Below are positions 25,292 through 34,567 of a stretch of 64,000 bases of DNA, in pieces. Both the position numbers and the translations under genes were made by a program. The stretch spans positions 1-64,000 of the forward strand of contig CAWGLW010000001.1 of NCBI GenBank assembly GCA_963823525.1, in the 5' to 3' direction. This DNA comes from CAWGLW01 sp963823525 (GTDB lineage Bacteria; Pseudomonadota; Gammaproteobacteria; Steroidobacterales; Steroidobacteraceae). The notes beneath the pieces are model-generated. The model worked only from the letters and a program-made list of their open reading frames with translations. It made no database searches and had not been told where the DNA came from. Positions within the stretch are counted from its first letter, which is position 1. Every line of letters starts with the position of its first letter.

Positions 25292-25319
25292 CCGCGCTTC
25301 CGCGCATACTGAAGCGCGG
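25292..25319 (-). terminator. Putative guaBA terminator hairpin
   Basis: CCGCGCTTC (25292-25300) pairs perfectly with GAAGCGCGG (25311-25319) around a 10-nt loop, 8 bp beyond the guaA stop. No clear U-run. It suggests that the native sequence after guaA reaches at least 25292. Confidence 0.55.
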
Positions 25320-25326
25320 CGCTCCT

Positions 25327-26928
25327 TCACTCCCACTCAATCGTGGCCGGGGGCTTGCCGGAGACGTCATAGGTCACCCGCGAGATCCCGCTGACCTCGT
25401 TGATAATCCGTCGGGCGACGAGATCAAGAAACTCATAAGGAAGGCGTGCCCACCGCGCCGTCATGAAATCGACCGTTTCGACTGCACGCAGTGCAATCAC
25501 ATAGTCGTAACGACGACCGTCACCCATTACCGCGACAGAGCGCACCGGCAGAAATACCGCGAACGCCTGACTGGTCTTGTCGTACAAGTCGTGCGCATGC
25601 AACTCGTCGATAAAGATCTTATCGGCCTTGCGCAGCAGATCGGCATAGGGGCGGGTCACCTCGCCCAGGATCCGCACGCCGAGACCCGGACCCGGGAAGG
25701 GGTGCCGGTAGACCATCTCGCGGGGCAGGCCGAGTTCGAGGCCCAACCGCCGAACTTCGTCCTTGAACAACTCGCGCAATGGCTCGACCAGCTTCATTTT
25801 CATCTGCTCGGGCAGGCCGCCGACATTGTGATGCGACTTGATGACGTGCGCCTTGCCCGTCTTTGCGCCAGCGGACTCGATGACGTCCGGGTAGATCGTC
25901 CCCTGTGCAAGCCAGCGAATCCCCTCGAGCTTGTGAGCCTCCTCCTCGAAGACTTCGACAAAACAGCGCCCGATGATCTTGCGTTTGCGCTCGGGGTCTT
26001 CCTCGCCGCGCAACTCGGAAAGGAACCGGTCCTGGGCATTGACGCGCACGACCCGCACGCCCATGTTCTCGCCGAGCGTGCGCATGACCTGCTCGCCCTC
26101 GCCTTCGCGAAGCAGACCGTGGTCAACGAAGACGCAGACCAGTTGATCACCGATTGCACGCTGCAGCAGCGCCGCGACGACGGACGAGTCGACGCCGCCG
26201 GAAAGCCCGAGAAGGACGCGGTCGCTACCGACCTGCTCGCGCACCCGTGCGATGCCGTCGGCAATGATGTTGCCCGGCTCCCAGCGCGCATCGCAGCCGC
26301 AGATCTCCCGTACGAATCGCTCGATGATGCGTTCACCCTGCAGCGTATGCGTCACCTCCGGGTGAAACTGAACACCATAGAATCGTCGTTCCTCGTCCGC
26401 CATTGCGGCCACCGGGGCGCTGGGTGTCGAGGCGACTGGCACGAATCCGGCAGGCAATGCATCCACGCGATCACCGTGGCTCATCCAGACGTCGAGCACG
26501 GCCCGGCCCTGCGCATCGCTGTGATCACGGATCTCGGCAAAGAGCCTGCAGGGTGAAGTGACCGTCACCTGCGCATAGCCGAATTCCCGATGTTGTGCCG
26601 GCGTCACGCGCCCGCCGAGCTGGCTGGCCATCGCCTGCATGCCGTAGCAGATGCCCAGCACGGGTACACCCGCCTCAAACACGGCCTCTGGCGCCCTGGG
26701 CGGTTCACTGGCCGTCACTGACTCCGGCCCGCCGGAGAGGATCACGCCGCGGGGGTTGAAGTCGCGCACCTCCGTCCCGGCGATGTCCCAGGGGTGTATT
26801 TCGCAATACACGCCGGACTCCCGGACCCGCCGGGCGATCAGCTGCGTGTACTGCGCTCCGAAATCGAGAATCAGTATGCGGTGAGCATGGATATCGGGCG
26901 GTCGCGGCGCCAGGTTATCAGCTGACAC
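25327..26928 (-). CDS. guaA: GMP synthase (glutamine-hydrolysing) GuaA
   Basis: Converts XMP to GMP using glutamine and ATP. The 533-residue protein has the class I amidotransferase domain (nucleophile Cys94 in GICYGMQ; HPEVTHT His), the ATP pyrophosphatase domain (SGGVDSSVV) and the C-terminal dimerisation domain ending PPATIEWE. Its start overlaps the guaB stop by 11 bp, a normal guaBA operon. It is the single guaA in the window, and it borders the IS91-type element on its downstream side. Confidence 0.97.
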   Translation of the reverse strand: MSADNLAPRPPDIHAHRILILDFGAQYTQLIARRVRESGVYCEIHPWDIAGTEVRDFNPRGVILSGGPESVTASEPPRAPEAVFEAGVPVLGICYGMQAMASQLGGRVTPAQHREFGYAQVTVTSPCRLFAEIRDHSDAQGRAVLDVWMSHGDRVDALPAGFVPVASTPSAPVAAMADEERRFYGVQFHPEVTHTLQGERIIERFVREICGCDARWEPGNIIADGIARVREQVGSDRVLLGLSGGVDSSVVAALLQRAIGDQLVCVFVDHGLLREGEGEQVMRTLGENMGVRVVRVNAQDRFLSELRGEEDPERKRKIIGRCFVEVFEEEAHKLEGIRWLAQGTIYPDVIESAGAKTGKAHVIKSHHNVGGLPEQMKMKLVEPLRELFKDEVRRLGLELGLPREMVYRHPFPGPGLGVRILGEVTRPYADLLRKADKIFIDELHAHDLYDKTSQAFAVFLPVRSVAVMGDGRRYDYVIALRAVETVDFMTARWARLPYEFLDLVARRIINEVSGISRVTYDVSGKPPATIEWE

Positions 26929-28387
26929 GGTAGTTGGGTGCTTCCTTGGTAATCGTCACGTCGTGCACGTGACTCTCGCGCACGCCGGCACTGGTAATAC
27001 GAACGAACTTCGGCTGCGTGCGCATTTCCTCAATGTTGCGACTGCCGGTATAGCCCATCGCGGCGCGCAAGCCTCCCGACAGCTGATGCAGTATCGCCAG
27101 TACGCTGCCCTTGTAGGGAACCCGGCCTTCCACGCCTTCGGGAACCAGCTTCTCGATCTCGTCAGTCGTGTCCTGAAAATAACGGTCTCGCGAGCCATGC
27201 GCCTGTGCCATCGCGCCAAGCGAACCCATCCCGCGATACGACTTGTATGAGGCGCCCTGGTAGAGCTCGACCTCACCGGGCGACTCTTCGGTACCGGCAA
27301 ACAGGCCGCCGATCATGACGCAGTTCGCGCCGGCCACAATCACCTTGGCCACATCACCCGAGAAGCGGATACCGCCGTCGGCAATCAATGGCACGCCATG
27401 CGCCGAGAGCACTTCGGCCACGTTGGCAACCGCCGTCACCTGCGGCACGCCGACACCGGCGACGACGCGCGTCGTGCAGATACTGCCGGGGCCGATACCG
27501 ACTTTGACCGCATCCGCTCCGGCATCCACCAGCGCCAGGGCGGCCTCGGCCGTGACGATGTTGCCCGCGATGACCTGCTGGTTCGGCCAGCGACTCTTGA
27601 TCTTTTTTACCGTCTCGATGACGCCTTCGGAGTGTCCGTGGGCCGTATCAACGACGATCACATCGGCTCCGGCTTCGCGCAGCGCCGACGCACGATCCAG
27701 TGTATCTGGACTCGTACCGACCGCGGCACCGACGCGCAGTGCGCCCCGCTCGTCCTTACAGGCATTCGGAAACTGCGTGGCCTTCTGGAAATCCTTGGCG
27801 GTGATCATGCCCTTCAGGCCGAAGTCATCGTCCACCACCAGCACTTTCTCGATTCGGTGCTTGTGCAGCAGCGCAAGCACGTCTTCCTTTGGCGAATCCT
27901 CGCGCACCGTGATCAGTCGCTCCTGCGGCGTCATCACCGAGGATACCGGTGCATCGAAGCGCCGCTCGAAACGCAGATCACGGTGCGTCACGATGCCGAC
28001 GGCCTTGCCGTCCTTGACGACCGGCACGCCCGAAATGTTCTTTGCATTGGTCAGCTCGATCACCTCACGAATCGTCTGCTCCGGATGGACGGTGATCGGA
28101 TCAATGATGATGCCGCTTTCAAACCGCTTGACACGGGTAACCTCGCGCACCTGCGTCTCGATCATCATGTTTTTATGAATGATGCCGATTCCGCCTTCCT
28201 GGGCCATCGCAATCGCAAGCCGGTGCTCTGTCACGGTATCCATGGCGGCCGAGACGATCGGCAGGTGCAGGCGGATTGTGCGCGTGAGCTGCGTGCCAAG
28301 GTCCACGGCATGGGGAACGACCCGCGAAAAAGCCGGCACGAGAAGGACGTCGTCGAAAGTCAGCGCTTCCTCGAGAATGCGAAGCAT
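26918..28387 (-). CDS. guaB: IMP dehydrogenase GuaB, complete copy
   Basis: A 489-residue enzyme making XMP from IMP, upstream of guaA in the operon. The TIM barrel is split by two CBS domains (about residues 92-205). The catalytic loop is GPGSICTTR, with a flap near YRGMGSLGAM. ATG 28387 (MLRILEEALTFDDV) gives the family's normal length; the frame stays open far upstream, antisense to xseA, but that part is not guaB. It carries Ser where the left copy has Ala (VLSAHGVP). All but the last 142 bp lie in the direct repeat. Confidence 0.97.
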   Translation of the reverse strand: MLRILEEALTFDDVLLVPAFSRVVPHAVDLGTQLTRTIRLHLPIVSAAMDTVTEHRLAIAMAQEGGIGIIHKNMMIETQVREVTRVKRFESGIIIDPITVHPEQTIREVIELTNAKNISGVPVVKDGKAVGIVTHRDLRFERRFDAPVSSVMTPQERLITVREDSPKEDVLALLHKHRIEKVLVVDDDFGLKGMITAKDFQKATQFPNACKDERGALRVGAAVGTSPDTLDRASALREAGADVIVVDTAHGHSEGVIETVKKIKSRWPNQQVIAGNIVTAEAALALVDAGADAVKVGIGPGSICTTRVVAGVGVPQVTAVANVAEVLSAHGVPLIADGGIRFSGDVAKVIVAGANCVMIGGLFAGTEESPGEVELYQGASYKSYRGMGSLGAMAQAHGSRDRYFQDTTDEIEKLVPEGVEGRVPYKGSVLAILHQLSGGLRAAMGYTGSRNIEEMRTQPKFVRITSAGVRESHVHDVTITKEAPNYRVS

Positions 28388-28422
28388 GGGCGGGACCCTG
28401 CCGAAAAAAAGGGAAGCGGCCA

Positions 28423-28452
28423 ATTGTACTCGTTGCGCGTGACAAGGGTAAA
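28423..28452 (-). promoter_or_regulatory. Putative guaB promoter (right copy)
   Basis: The same TTTACC-18-TACAAT pair as in the left copy, about 36 bp before the guaB ATG, in the 120-bp gap between divergent guaB and xseA. Confidence 0.45.
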
Positions 28453-28507
28453 CCCGCGACGATTGTGTCTTGTTCCGCGGCCGGCCGGCCGTATGATCTG
28501 CGCCATC

Positions 28508-29929
28508 ATGCAGGACGCCCGGCTCGAAAAAACTGGCGAAGTGACGCCACGCCGCGACATCTACACGGTGGCGCGCCTCAATCGAGAGGCCCGGGCGATC
28601 CTGGAACAGGGCCTCGGCACGATCTGGCTGGAGGGCGAGATATCCAATCTTTCGCGCCCCGGCTCCGGGCACTGGTATTTCTCGCTGAAGGACGTCAGCG
28701 CACAGGTCCGATGTGCGATGTTCCGCCAGCGCAACCGGCTGGTGCGTTTTGCCATCCAGGAGGGCACCCAGGTTCTGGCGCGCGCGCGCGTGAGCCTCTA
28801 CGAGCCGCGCGGCGATTTTCAGATCATCATCGATCATCTCGAAGAGGCCGGCGAGGGACTGCTGCAGCGCCGCTTTGAGCAACTGAAGCGGGAACTTGCG
28901 GCGCAGGGCTTGTTTGACCCGGCACATAAGCGCCCATTGCCCCGCCTGCCACGCCGCATCGGGGTCATCACCTCACCCACCGGTGCCGCACTCCGCGACA
29001 TTCTGCATATCCTCGCCCGCCGTTTCCCGGCGATACCGGTCCTGATCTATCCCGTCGCCGTGCAGGGTGCCGCCGCGGTGCCGGACATCGTCAAAGCGCT
29101 GGAGCTGGCAGACCAAAGGTCCGAATGCGATGTTCTGATTCTTGCCCGCGGTGGCGGCTCGATTGAAGACCTGTGGGCCTTCAACGAGGCGCCGGTGGCC
29201 CACGCGGTCTGGAACTGCCGGATCCCGCTGATCTGCGGCGTCGGCCACGAAACGGACGTTACGATCGCCGATTACGTCGCCGACGAACGGGCCCCGACGC
29301 CATCCGGGGCAGCCGAGCGTGTCGTGCCGGACCGCCGGGATTGGTTGCGCGGACTCAGTACCAGCCACGATCGGCTGCTAAGGGGCGCACGCAGGCGGCT
29401 GCTGGACCTCGCCCGGTCACTCGAACTGCAGCAGGCCCACCTGGCCAGGAACCATCCGGGCGCGCGTCTGCGGGAGTACGCGCAGCGGCTCGATGAGCTC
29501 GAGACCCGACTCGCGCTGGCCGTTCACCGGCACCTCACGCAGACGGACGCAAGGCTCCAGTCCGCGTACTCGCTGTTGCTTCGCGCCTCGCCGGTCCTGC
29601 GCGTCGCCGCACTGCGCCTGCGACTTGATTCCGCGTCGCGCGCGCTCGGCCGTGCAGTGCAGCGCGCTGTGAGCGAGGCACGCCGGCATTTCGAGGTCAC
29701 GCTCAGCACGCTCAACGCCGTCAGCCCGCTGGCAACGCTCGAGCGCGGCTATGCGATCGCGACCGATGCACGCGGGCGCCTCCTTCGCGACAGCCAGCAG
29801 GCGAGCACAGGCCAGACGGTGCGCGTGCGCCTGGCGAGGGGCAGCCTCACCGCGACGGTGACGGGAATCCAGGCAGAGGTACCGGCGCCGTCACCGGCCG
29901 ATGGATCCCCCACTTCGACAAAGGAATGA
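28508..29929 (+). CDS. xseA: Exodeoxyribonuclease VII large subunit XseA
   Basis: Identical 473-residue protein to the left copy (only a synonymous Leu codon differs, TTG here at 29345-29347). OB-fold at the N-terminus, catalytic region with GVGHETDVTIAD, helical C-terminus. It overlaps the M23 gene by four bases (ATGA), so translation is likely coupled. This is the probable original locus. Confidence 0.96.
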   Translation: MQDARLEKTGEVTPRRDIYTVARLNREARAILEQGLGTIWLEGEISNLSRPGSGHWYFSLKDVSAQVRCAMFRQRNRLVRFAIQEGTQVLARARVSLYEPRGDFQIIIDHLEEAGEGLLQRRFEQLKRELAAQGLFDPAHKRPLPRLPRRIGVITSPTGAALRDILHILARRFPAIPVLIYPVAVQGAAAVPDIVKALELADQRSECDVLILARGGGSIEDLWAFNEAPVAHAVWNCRIPLICGVGHETDVTIADYVADERAPTPSGAAERVVPDRRDWLRGLSTSHDRLLRGARRRLLDLARSLELQQAHLARNHPGARLREYAQRLDELETRLALAVHRHLTQTDARLQSAYSLLLRASPVLRVAALRLRLDSASRALGRAVQRAVSEARRHFEVTLSTLNAVSPLATLERGYAIATDARGRLLRDSQQASTGQTVRVRLARGSLTATVTGIQAEVPAPSPADGSPTSTKE

Positions 29930-30765
29930 ACGTGAACCGATTTCTGGCAAAAATTGCGGTGCTGCTGGTCGCGGCTCCGTTGTTTGCGAACGCCCAGTCA
30001 CTGCCCCGCGAGAGTCGCGTACCGGGCGGAATCGCATTACTCGACCTCGGTCCGGGAAACAACCCGCCGGCCCGGGTCGCGTATAACGATCATCTCGCAC
30101 CCGTCGTACCGCACGGCGATGGCTGGGTGGCGGTCATCGGTATACCGCTGGATGTAACACCGGGCCCGCAGAAAGCCACGCTGCAACCGGCGGATGGATC
30201 ACCGGGCCGATCTGTGATGTTTGACGTCGCCGAAAAAAAATATCAGGAACAGCGGCTGCAGGTGAAAAACGAACGCCACGTCAATCCCTCGAAATCGGAC
30301 CTCGACCGAATCGCCGCCGAGACCGCACGGATCGACCGCGCGCTCAGTAGCTACCAGGGCCAACGAATTCCACAACTGGTGCTCCGAGTTCCTGTGCCCG
30401 GCCCGCGGTCGAGTTCCTTTGGCCTGAGAAGGTTTTTCAACGGAGAGGCACGCCGACCGCACAGCGGCATGGACCTCGCGTCGCCCTCCGGTACGCCCGT
30501 GCGCAACCCGGCTCCGGGTCAGGTGATCGAGGCTGGCGACTTTTTCTTCAATGGCAATACCGTCTTTGTCGATCACGGCCAGGGCGTGGTGACGATGTAC
30601 TGCCACCTGAGCCGAATCGATGTCTCACCTGGGGACGAGGTGGATGAGGGCGACCAGCTAGGACTCGTGGGCGCGACAGGCCGGGTCACCGGGGCCCACC
30701 TGCACTGGGGTGTCGCGATCAATCGGGCGCTGGTGGACCCAGCGCTGTTCATTGCCAGCGACTAG
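29926..30765 (+). CDS. M23-family (LytM-type) peptidase
   Basis: A 279-residue exported zinc metallopeptidase-fold protein acting on peptidoglycan cross-links or as a regulator of amidases. The signal peptide ends near LFANAQ. The N-terminal part is unassigned; the C-terminal LytM domain has HSGMD and HLHWG, which supply the zinc ligands, so it is probably catalytically active. It overlaps xseA by ATGA and is truncated after seven codons in the left repeat copy. Convergent with metX, 4 bp apart. Confidence 0.92.
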   Translation: MNVNRFLAKIAVLLVAAPLFANAQSLPRESRVPGGIALLDLGPGNNPPARVAYNDHLAPVVPHGDGWVAVIGIPLDVTPGPQKATLQPADGSPGRSVMFDVAEKKYQEQRLQVKNERHVNPSKSDLDRIAAETARIDRALSSYQGQRIPQLVLRVPVPGPRSSSFGLRRFFNGEARRPHSGMDLASPSGTPVRNPAPGQVIEAGDFFFNGNTVFVDHGQGVVTMYCHLSRIDVSPGDEVDEGDQLGLVGATGRVTGAHLHWGVAINRALVDPALFIASD

Positions 30766-30769
30766 CGGC

Positions 30770-31930
30770 TCACAGCGGTGTACTCTCGATCGATGCCATA
30801 AAGTCGGCGATGGCCGGCTCAAAACGATCCAGGTCGACCAGAAAAGCGTCGTGGCCCTGCAGTGACGGGAAGGCGTGAAACACGACTGAACGTCCTGCGG
30901 CCTCCAGCCCCTCCGCGATTTCGCGCTGCTGCTCGATCGGGAACAACATGTCGGTTTCCACCCCCAGCACGAGCGAGCGCTTAGGGCGAAACGCCTCAAA
31001 GGCCGCGCTGAGCGAGCCATCAGCATGATCGGCAAGATCGAACTCATCCATCGCGCTCGACAGGTAAAGGTAACAATTGGCATCGAAGGTGTCGGAAAAG
31101 CGCTGCGCCTGGTGCTCAAGATAAGACTCGACTTCAAACTGCCGACGCGTCATATCGCCGGCCAGCCCGGCTGCCCTGGTCACGCGACGCCTGCCGAAAC
31201 GCTGCTGCCACTCTTCGGCTGAACGGTAAGTGATCGTCCCGAGCTTGCGAGCCAGCCGCATGCCAAGCTTCGGGCCTCGCCCCGGCTCGTAGTTTCCACC
31301 GCGCCAGGCGGGGTCACTTCGCACAATTTCGCGCTGCAGAGACCGCTGTGCAATTGCAAACGGCGTCGCCCGCGCCGCGCCGGATATGCTCGCCAACCCG
31401 TCGACCGCGTCCGGATACATCGCGCAGTAGGCCAGCACGACCATGCCACCAAGTGAAGAACCAATCACGCAGGCGACGCGGTCGATGCCCAGTGTGCGCA
31501 ATGCCTCGTGACCGCCCGCGGCAATGTCCTCGATCGCGATCTGCGGGAATCGGATGCCGTAAGGACGCCCCGTCAGCTTGTTCAGAGACGCCGGGCTGGA
31601 GGAACCGTAAGGACTGCCGATGGAATTGACGCAGACGACAAAGAAACGCCCCGTATCGATGGGGCGGCCCTCGCCAATCATCGACTCCCACCAGCCGGGC
31701 TTGGCATCTTCGGCTGAGGAAGCGGCGTGCGCCGACGGTGACAAGCCGGTAAACAGCAGCACCACGTTGTCGTGCGCCTCGTTGAGCCGCCCCCAGCTCT
31801 CGTAGGCCACTACAGGCTGCTCGATCACGCCTCCGTTGCGCAGCTGCATCGGCCGGGACAGTTCCGCAAACCTGCGTGCCGGCAGGTCGGCTGCAGAGGA
31901 TTTTCCAGATCGCGCCAAGGCCACTCCCAT
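30770..31930 (-). CDS. metX: MetX-type homoserine/serine O-acyltransferase
   Basis: A 386-residue alpha/beta-hydrolase-fold enzyme activating homoserine (or serine) with an acyl-CoA, in methionine or cysteine synthesis. The nucleophile Ser is in IGSSLGGM; FDLADH supplies a region near the catalytic Asp, and GHDAFLVD carries the catalytic His. GSPYGSSSPASLN matches the substrate-pocket stretch of the family. Acetyl versus succinyl donor, and homoserine versus serine, cannot be told by eye. It is a single gene between M23 and der; the 88-bp gap to der shows nothing clear. Confidence 0.88.
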   Translation of the reverse strand: MGVALARSGKSSAADLPARRFAELSRPMQLRNGGVIEQPVVAYESWGRLNEAHDNVVLLFTGLSPSAHAASSAEDAKPGWWESMIGEGRPIDTGRFFVVCVNSIGSPYGSSSPASLNKLTGRPYGIRFPQIAIEDIAAGGHEALRTLGIDRVACVIGSSLGGMVVLAYCAMYPDAVDGLASISGAARATPFAIAQRSLQREIVRSDPAWRGGNYEPGRGPKLGMRLARKLGTITYRSAEEWQQRFGRRRVTRAAGLAGDMTRRQFEVESYLEHQAQRFSDTFDANCYLYLSSAMDEFDLADHADGSLSAAFEAFRPKRSLVLGVETDMLFPIEQQREIAEGLEAAGRSVVFHAFPSLQGHDAFLVDLDRFEPAIADFMASIESTPL

Positions 31931-32018
31931 TCAGGCGAGTCTAGGCCCGCCTCCTCGATCCACAAGTGCCAGAAGATAGCAGCTCAGAACGACTGGTTAT
32001 CTGTCTCCAGGCCCTGGT

Positions 32019-33410
32019 TCAGCGCTGGCCGTGACGCAGCATCCGCCGTCGCTTTCGTACCTGGCGGGGCGTCAGTTCGTTGCGCCGACCCGCATACGGG
32101 TTTTCGTCGGTTCGGAATTCTATCCTCATCGGCGTGCCATGAAGCCGAAAGGTCTTGCGGAAATGACCATCGAGGTAGCGACGGTAGGCATCCGGTACAT
32201 GCTGAGTCTGTTTGCCATGGATGACCACGACCGGTGGATTCCGGCCGCCCTGGTGAGCGTAGCGGAGTTTGACGCGCCTGCCACGCACAAGCGGAGGCGG
32301 ATGTTTCGCCACCGCCTGTTCCAGCGCACGCGTCAGCTCCGGTGTCGGCAGGTCCCGCATCGCGGCCTGGTAGGCCTCACGAACCGCGTTTATCAACTCA
32401 CCGACGCCCGTTCCGTGGCGGGCCGAGATGAAGTGGACGGGCGCAAAGCGCAGGAAGCTGAGCCGTTCTTCCAGGCCCGAGCGGATTTCTTCGCGCTGGC
32501 CGCTGGCCACGCCGTCCCATTTGTTCACGGCAATGACCATCGCCCGGCCCCGCTCGGCGGCCAGGCCAAACAGGTTCGCATCCTGGTCGGCGACCGTCTC
32601 CTGGGCATCGATCACTGCGATCACGACATTCGCGCGCTCAATTGCCTGCAATGCCTTGATTGCACTGAATTTTTCGACCGCTTCCGTGACCCGCGCCCGG
32701 CGCCGGACACCTGCGGTATCGATCAGCGTGTAGCGCTGTCCGTCGCGCTCGAAAGGCACGTATACCGAGTCTCGCGTCGTGCCGGGCTGATCAAAGGCCA
32801 CAAGCCTGTCCTCGCCGAGGAGGCGATTGATCAGCGTGGACTTGCCGACGTTGGGACGACCGATCACGGCGACGCGGATTTCGCCCCTTGTGTCCTCCGC
32901 GGCTTCCGGGTCGGCCTGCGGATCCCAATCCGCAAGCACTTCGGCTACCAGGTCGCCGATTCCCGCGGAATGCGCGGCGGAAACCGGGATCGGCGTGCCA
33001 AGGCCCAGCTGATAGAAATCCGCTGTCGCCAGTTCAGGGTCCAGGTCCTCGGTCTTGTTCGCAACGACGCTGACCCGCTTTCCGCTGCGCCGCAGCAGAT
33101 CCGCGACGTGTTGATCGGCCGGTGTACACCCCTCGCGCGCATCGACAATCAGCAGCACGCGGTCTGCCTCTTCGATGGCCTTCAGCGTCTGCTCAGCCAT
33201 TAACGACTCGACGCCTGCGATCGACTCGACCAGGCCACCGGTGTCGACAACGACACAGGACCATTCGCCGATACGCGCATAGCCGTATTTGCGATCACGG
33301 GTCAGGCCGGGCACGTCTGCAACCAGCGCGTCGCGCGTGCCGGTCAGAACGTTGAACAACGTTGACTTACCGACGTTCGGGCGCCCGACCAGGGCAAGAA
33401 CGGGAAGCAC
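32019..33410 (-). CDS. der: Ribosome-biogenesis GTPase Der (EngA)
   Basis: A 463-residue protein with two tandem GTPase domains (GRPNVGKSTLFN near residue 9 and GRPNVGKSTLIN near 183) and a C-terminal KH-like domain. Each G domain has DxxG and NKxD-type motifs (NKTED, NKWDG). Needed for 50S subunit maturation. Two bases separate it from bamB, the usual neighbour in gammaproteobacteria. Confidence 0.97.
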   Translation of the reverse strand: MLPVLALVGRPNVGKSTLFNVLTGTRDALVADVPGLTRDRKYGYARIGEWSCVVVDTGGLVESIAGVESLMAEQTLKAIEEADRVLLIVDAREGCTPADQHVADLLRRSGKRVSVVANKTEDLDPELATADFYQLGLGTPIPVSAAHSAGIGDLVAEVLADWDPQADPEAAEDTRGEIRVAVIGRPNVGKSTLINRLLGEDRLVAFDQPGTTRDSVYVPFERDGQRYTLIDTAGVRRRARVTEAVEKFSAIKALQAIERANVVIAVIDAQETVADQDANLFGLAAERGRAMVIAVNKWDGVASGQREEIRSGLEERLSFLRFAPVHFISARHGTGVGELINAVREAYQAAMRDLPTPELTRALEQAVAKHPPPLVRGRRVKLRYAHQGGRNPPVVVIHGKQTQHVPDAYRRYLDGHFRKTFRLHGTPMRIEFRTDENPYAGRRNELTPRQVRKRRRMLRHGQR

Positions 33411-33412
33411 GC

Positions 33413-34567
33413 TCAGCCTCCCGCCTGGCCCCCGCTTCGGTAGGCGACAATCTTACCGTCCACACCAAGGACGTAGACCATTCCGTCGGCCACCAGCGGT
33501 CTGGCCACCACGCGATCGTGTCCGGCGCGCTCGCGCGCAAGAAATTCGCCGGTGTCCCGATCGAGCCAGTGGACATAACCGTCGAGGTCGCCCACGAGGA
33601 CCGCGCCTCCGTCAACGGCTGGACCACTCAGTCGCCTGTAAAGCAGCGCGTCCTGCCGCCAGATGACAGTCCCGTCGCGTCGTCTGAGCGCAGCGACGGA
33701 ACCGTCGGAAGTCGACACGTAGACCTGGTCTTCGTCAATCTCCAGGCCGCTGTAGCTCGACATATCGCGACCCCACCAGAGTTGCCCGGAATCGAGCGCG
33801 AGCATCGCGACCCGGCCCTGGTAGCCAACGACGTAGACATCGCCTCCCGCGATCCTGACATCGGCATCCACATCGGCCAGCCGTTCGAGTTCGGAGCGAC
33901 CGCGAGGGATGCTGACCTGGGTCTGCCAGAGAATATCCCCGTCCGCCAACGACACGCCCACCACTTTGCCGTTGTCGAATCCGCAGACGACCGTATCGCC
34001 GCTGAGCGCAGGTGATGAGGTACCGCGCAGCGTCAGCCGCGGCACGAGCTCTTCGACAGACCACCGTTCGCTGCCGTCACTGGCCGCCAGGGCCTGCAGC
34101 CAGCCATTAACGGTTCGCACGACAACCGTGCCCTTCGCCGCGAGCGGCGTTGACAGCAATTCGCCTTTGACCTTGACCCGCCAGCGTTTCTCTCCGGTGC
34201 TCGCCTCGAGCGCGATCAGGTCGCCGTCGTTTGTTCCGACGAGCACCAGGCCCTCGCCGGCACCCGGCCCCGCCGACAGATCCAGCTTCGTATCCACGCG
34301 CCAGCGCCGGCTGCCGGTTGCCGCGTCGAAAGCCTCCAGCTCTCCTTTGCGCGAGGCTGCAAACAACGTGCCCTGGTCCAGGGCCAGACCAAACGACAGC
34401 CGCAGCTTTTCTTCCCCGTCACCGATCGACTGCGACCAGACTTCGCGGACCCCCAGCGTCGGCCGCACGTCCACCAGTTCAGCCGGCACCTCGACGTCTT
34501 TGTCCTTGTCGCACGCCGCCAGCAGGCCCAGGCCGGCAAGGGTGGCGAGCAGCGCGAAGGCTCTCAT
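33413..34567 (-). CDS. bamB: Outer-membrane assembly lipoprotein BamB
   Basis: A 384-residue PQQ-like beta-propeller lipoprotein (lipobox LAAC, Cys19) of the BAM complex that inserts beta-barrels into the outer membrane. Repeated blades show the AxxxxTGxxxWR motif (ATGSRRWRV, STGEKRWRV). It overlaps yfgM by ATGA. Relevant to the many barrels of the island only as general machinery. Confidence 0.95.
   Translation of the reverse strand: MRAFALLATLAGLGLLAACDKDKDVEVPAELVDVRPTLGVREVWSQSIGDGEEKLRLSFGLALDQGTLFAASRKGELEAFDAATGSRRWRVDTKLDLSAGPGAGEGLVLVGTNDGDLIALEASTGEKRWRVKVKGELLSTPLAAKGTVVVRTVNGWLQALAASDGSERWSVEELVPRLTLRGTSSPALSGDTVVCGFDNGKVVGVSLADGDILWQTQVSIPRGRSELERLADVDADVRIAGGDVYVVGYQGRVAMLALDSGQLWWGRDMSSYSGLEIDEDQVYVSTSDGSVAALRRRDGTVIWRQDALLYRRLSGPAVDGGAVLVGDLDGYVHWLDRDTGEFLARERAGHDRVVARPLVADGMVYVLGVDGKIVAYRSGGQAGG

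Larger units (their letters stand above)
27060..29947. repeat. Right copy of the 2.9-kb direct repeat
   Basis: Matches 1-2888 at offset 27059 with four substitutions seen. This copy is in its expected setting: guaB is complete and followed by guaA, and xseA is followed by an intact M23 gene, so it is probably the ancestral locus. The identity stops at 29947, inside the M23 gene. The true left limit cannot be seen because the other copy runs off the window. Confidence 0.97.

Noticed and set aside
25222..26556. 444-codon + strand frame opposite guaA
   Set aside because: Antisense shadow; guaA is complete and well matched.
32031..33203. 390-codon + strand frame opposite der
   Set aside because: Antisense shadow of der.
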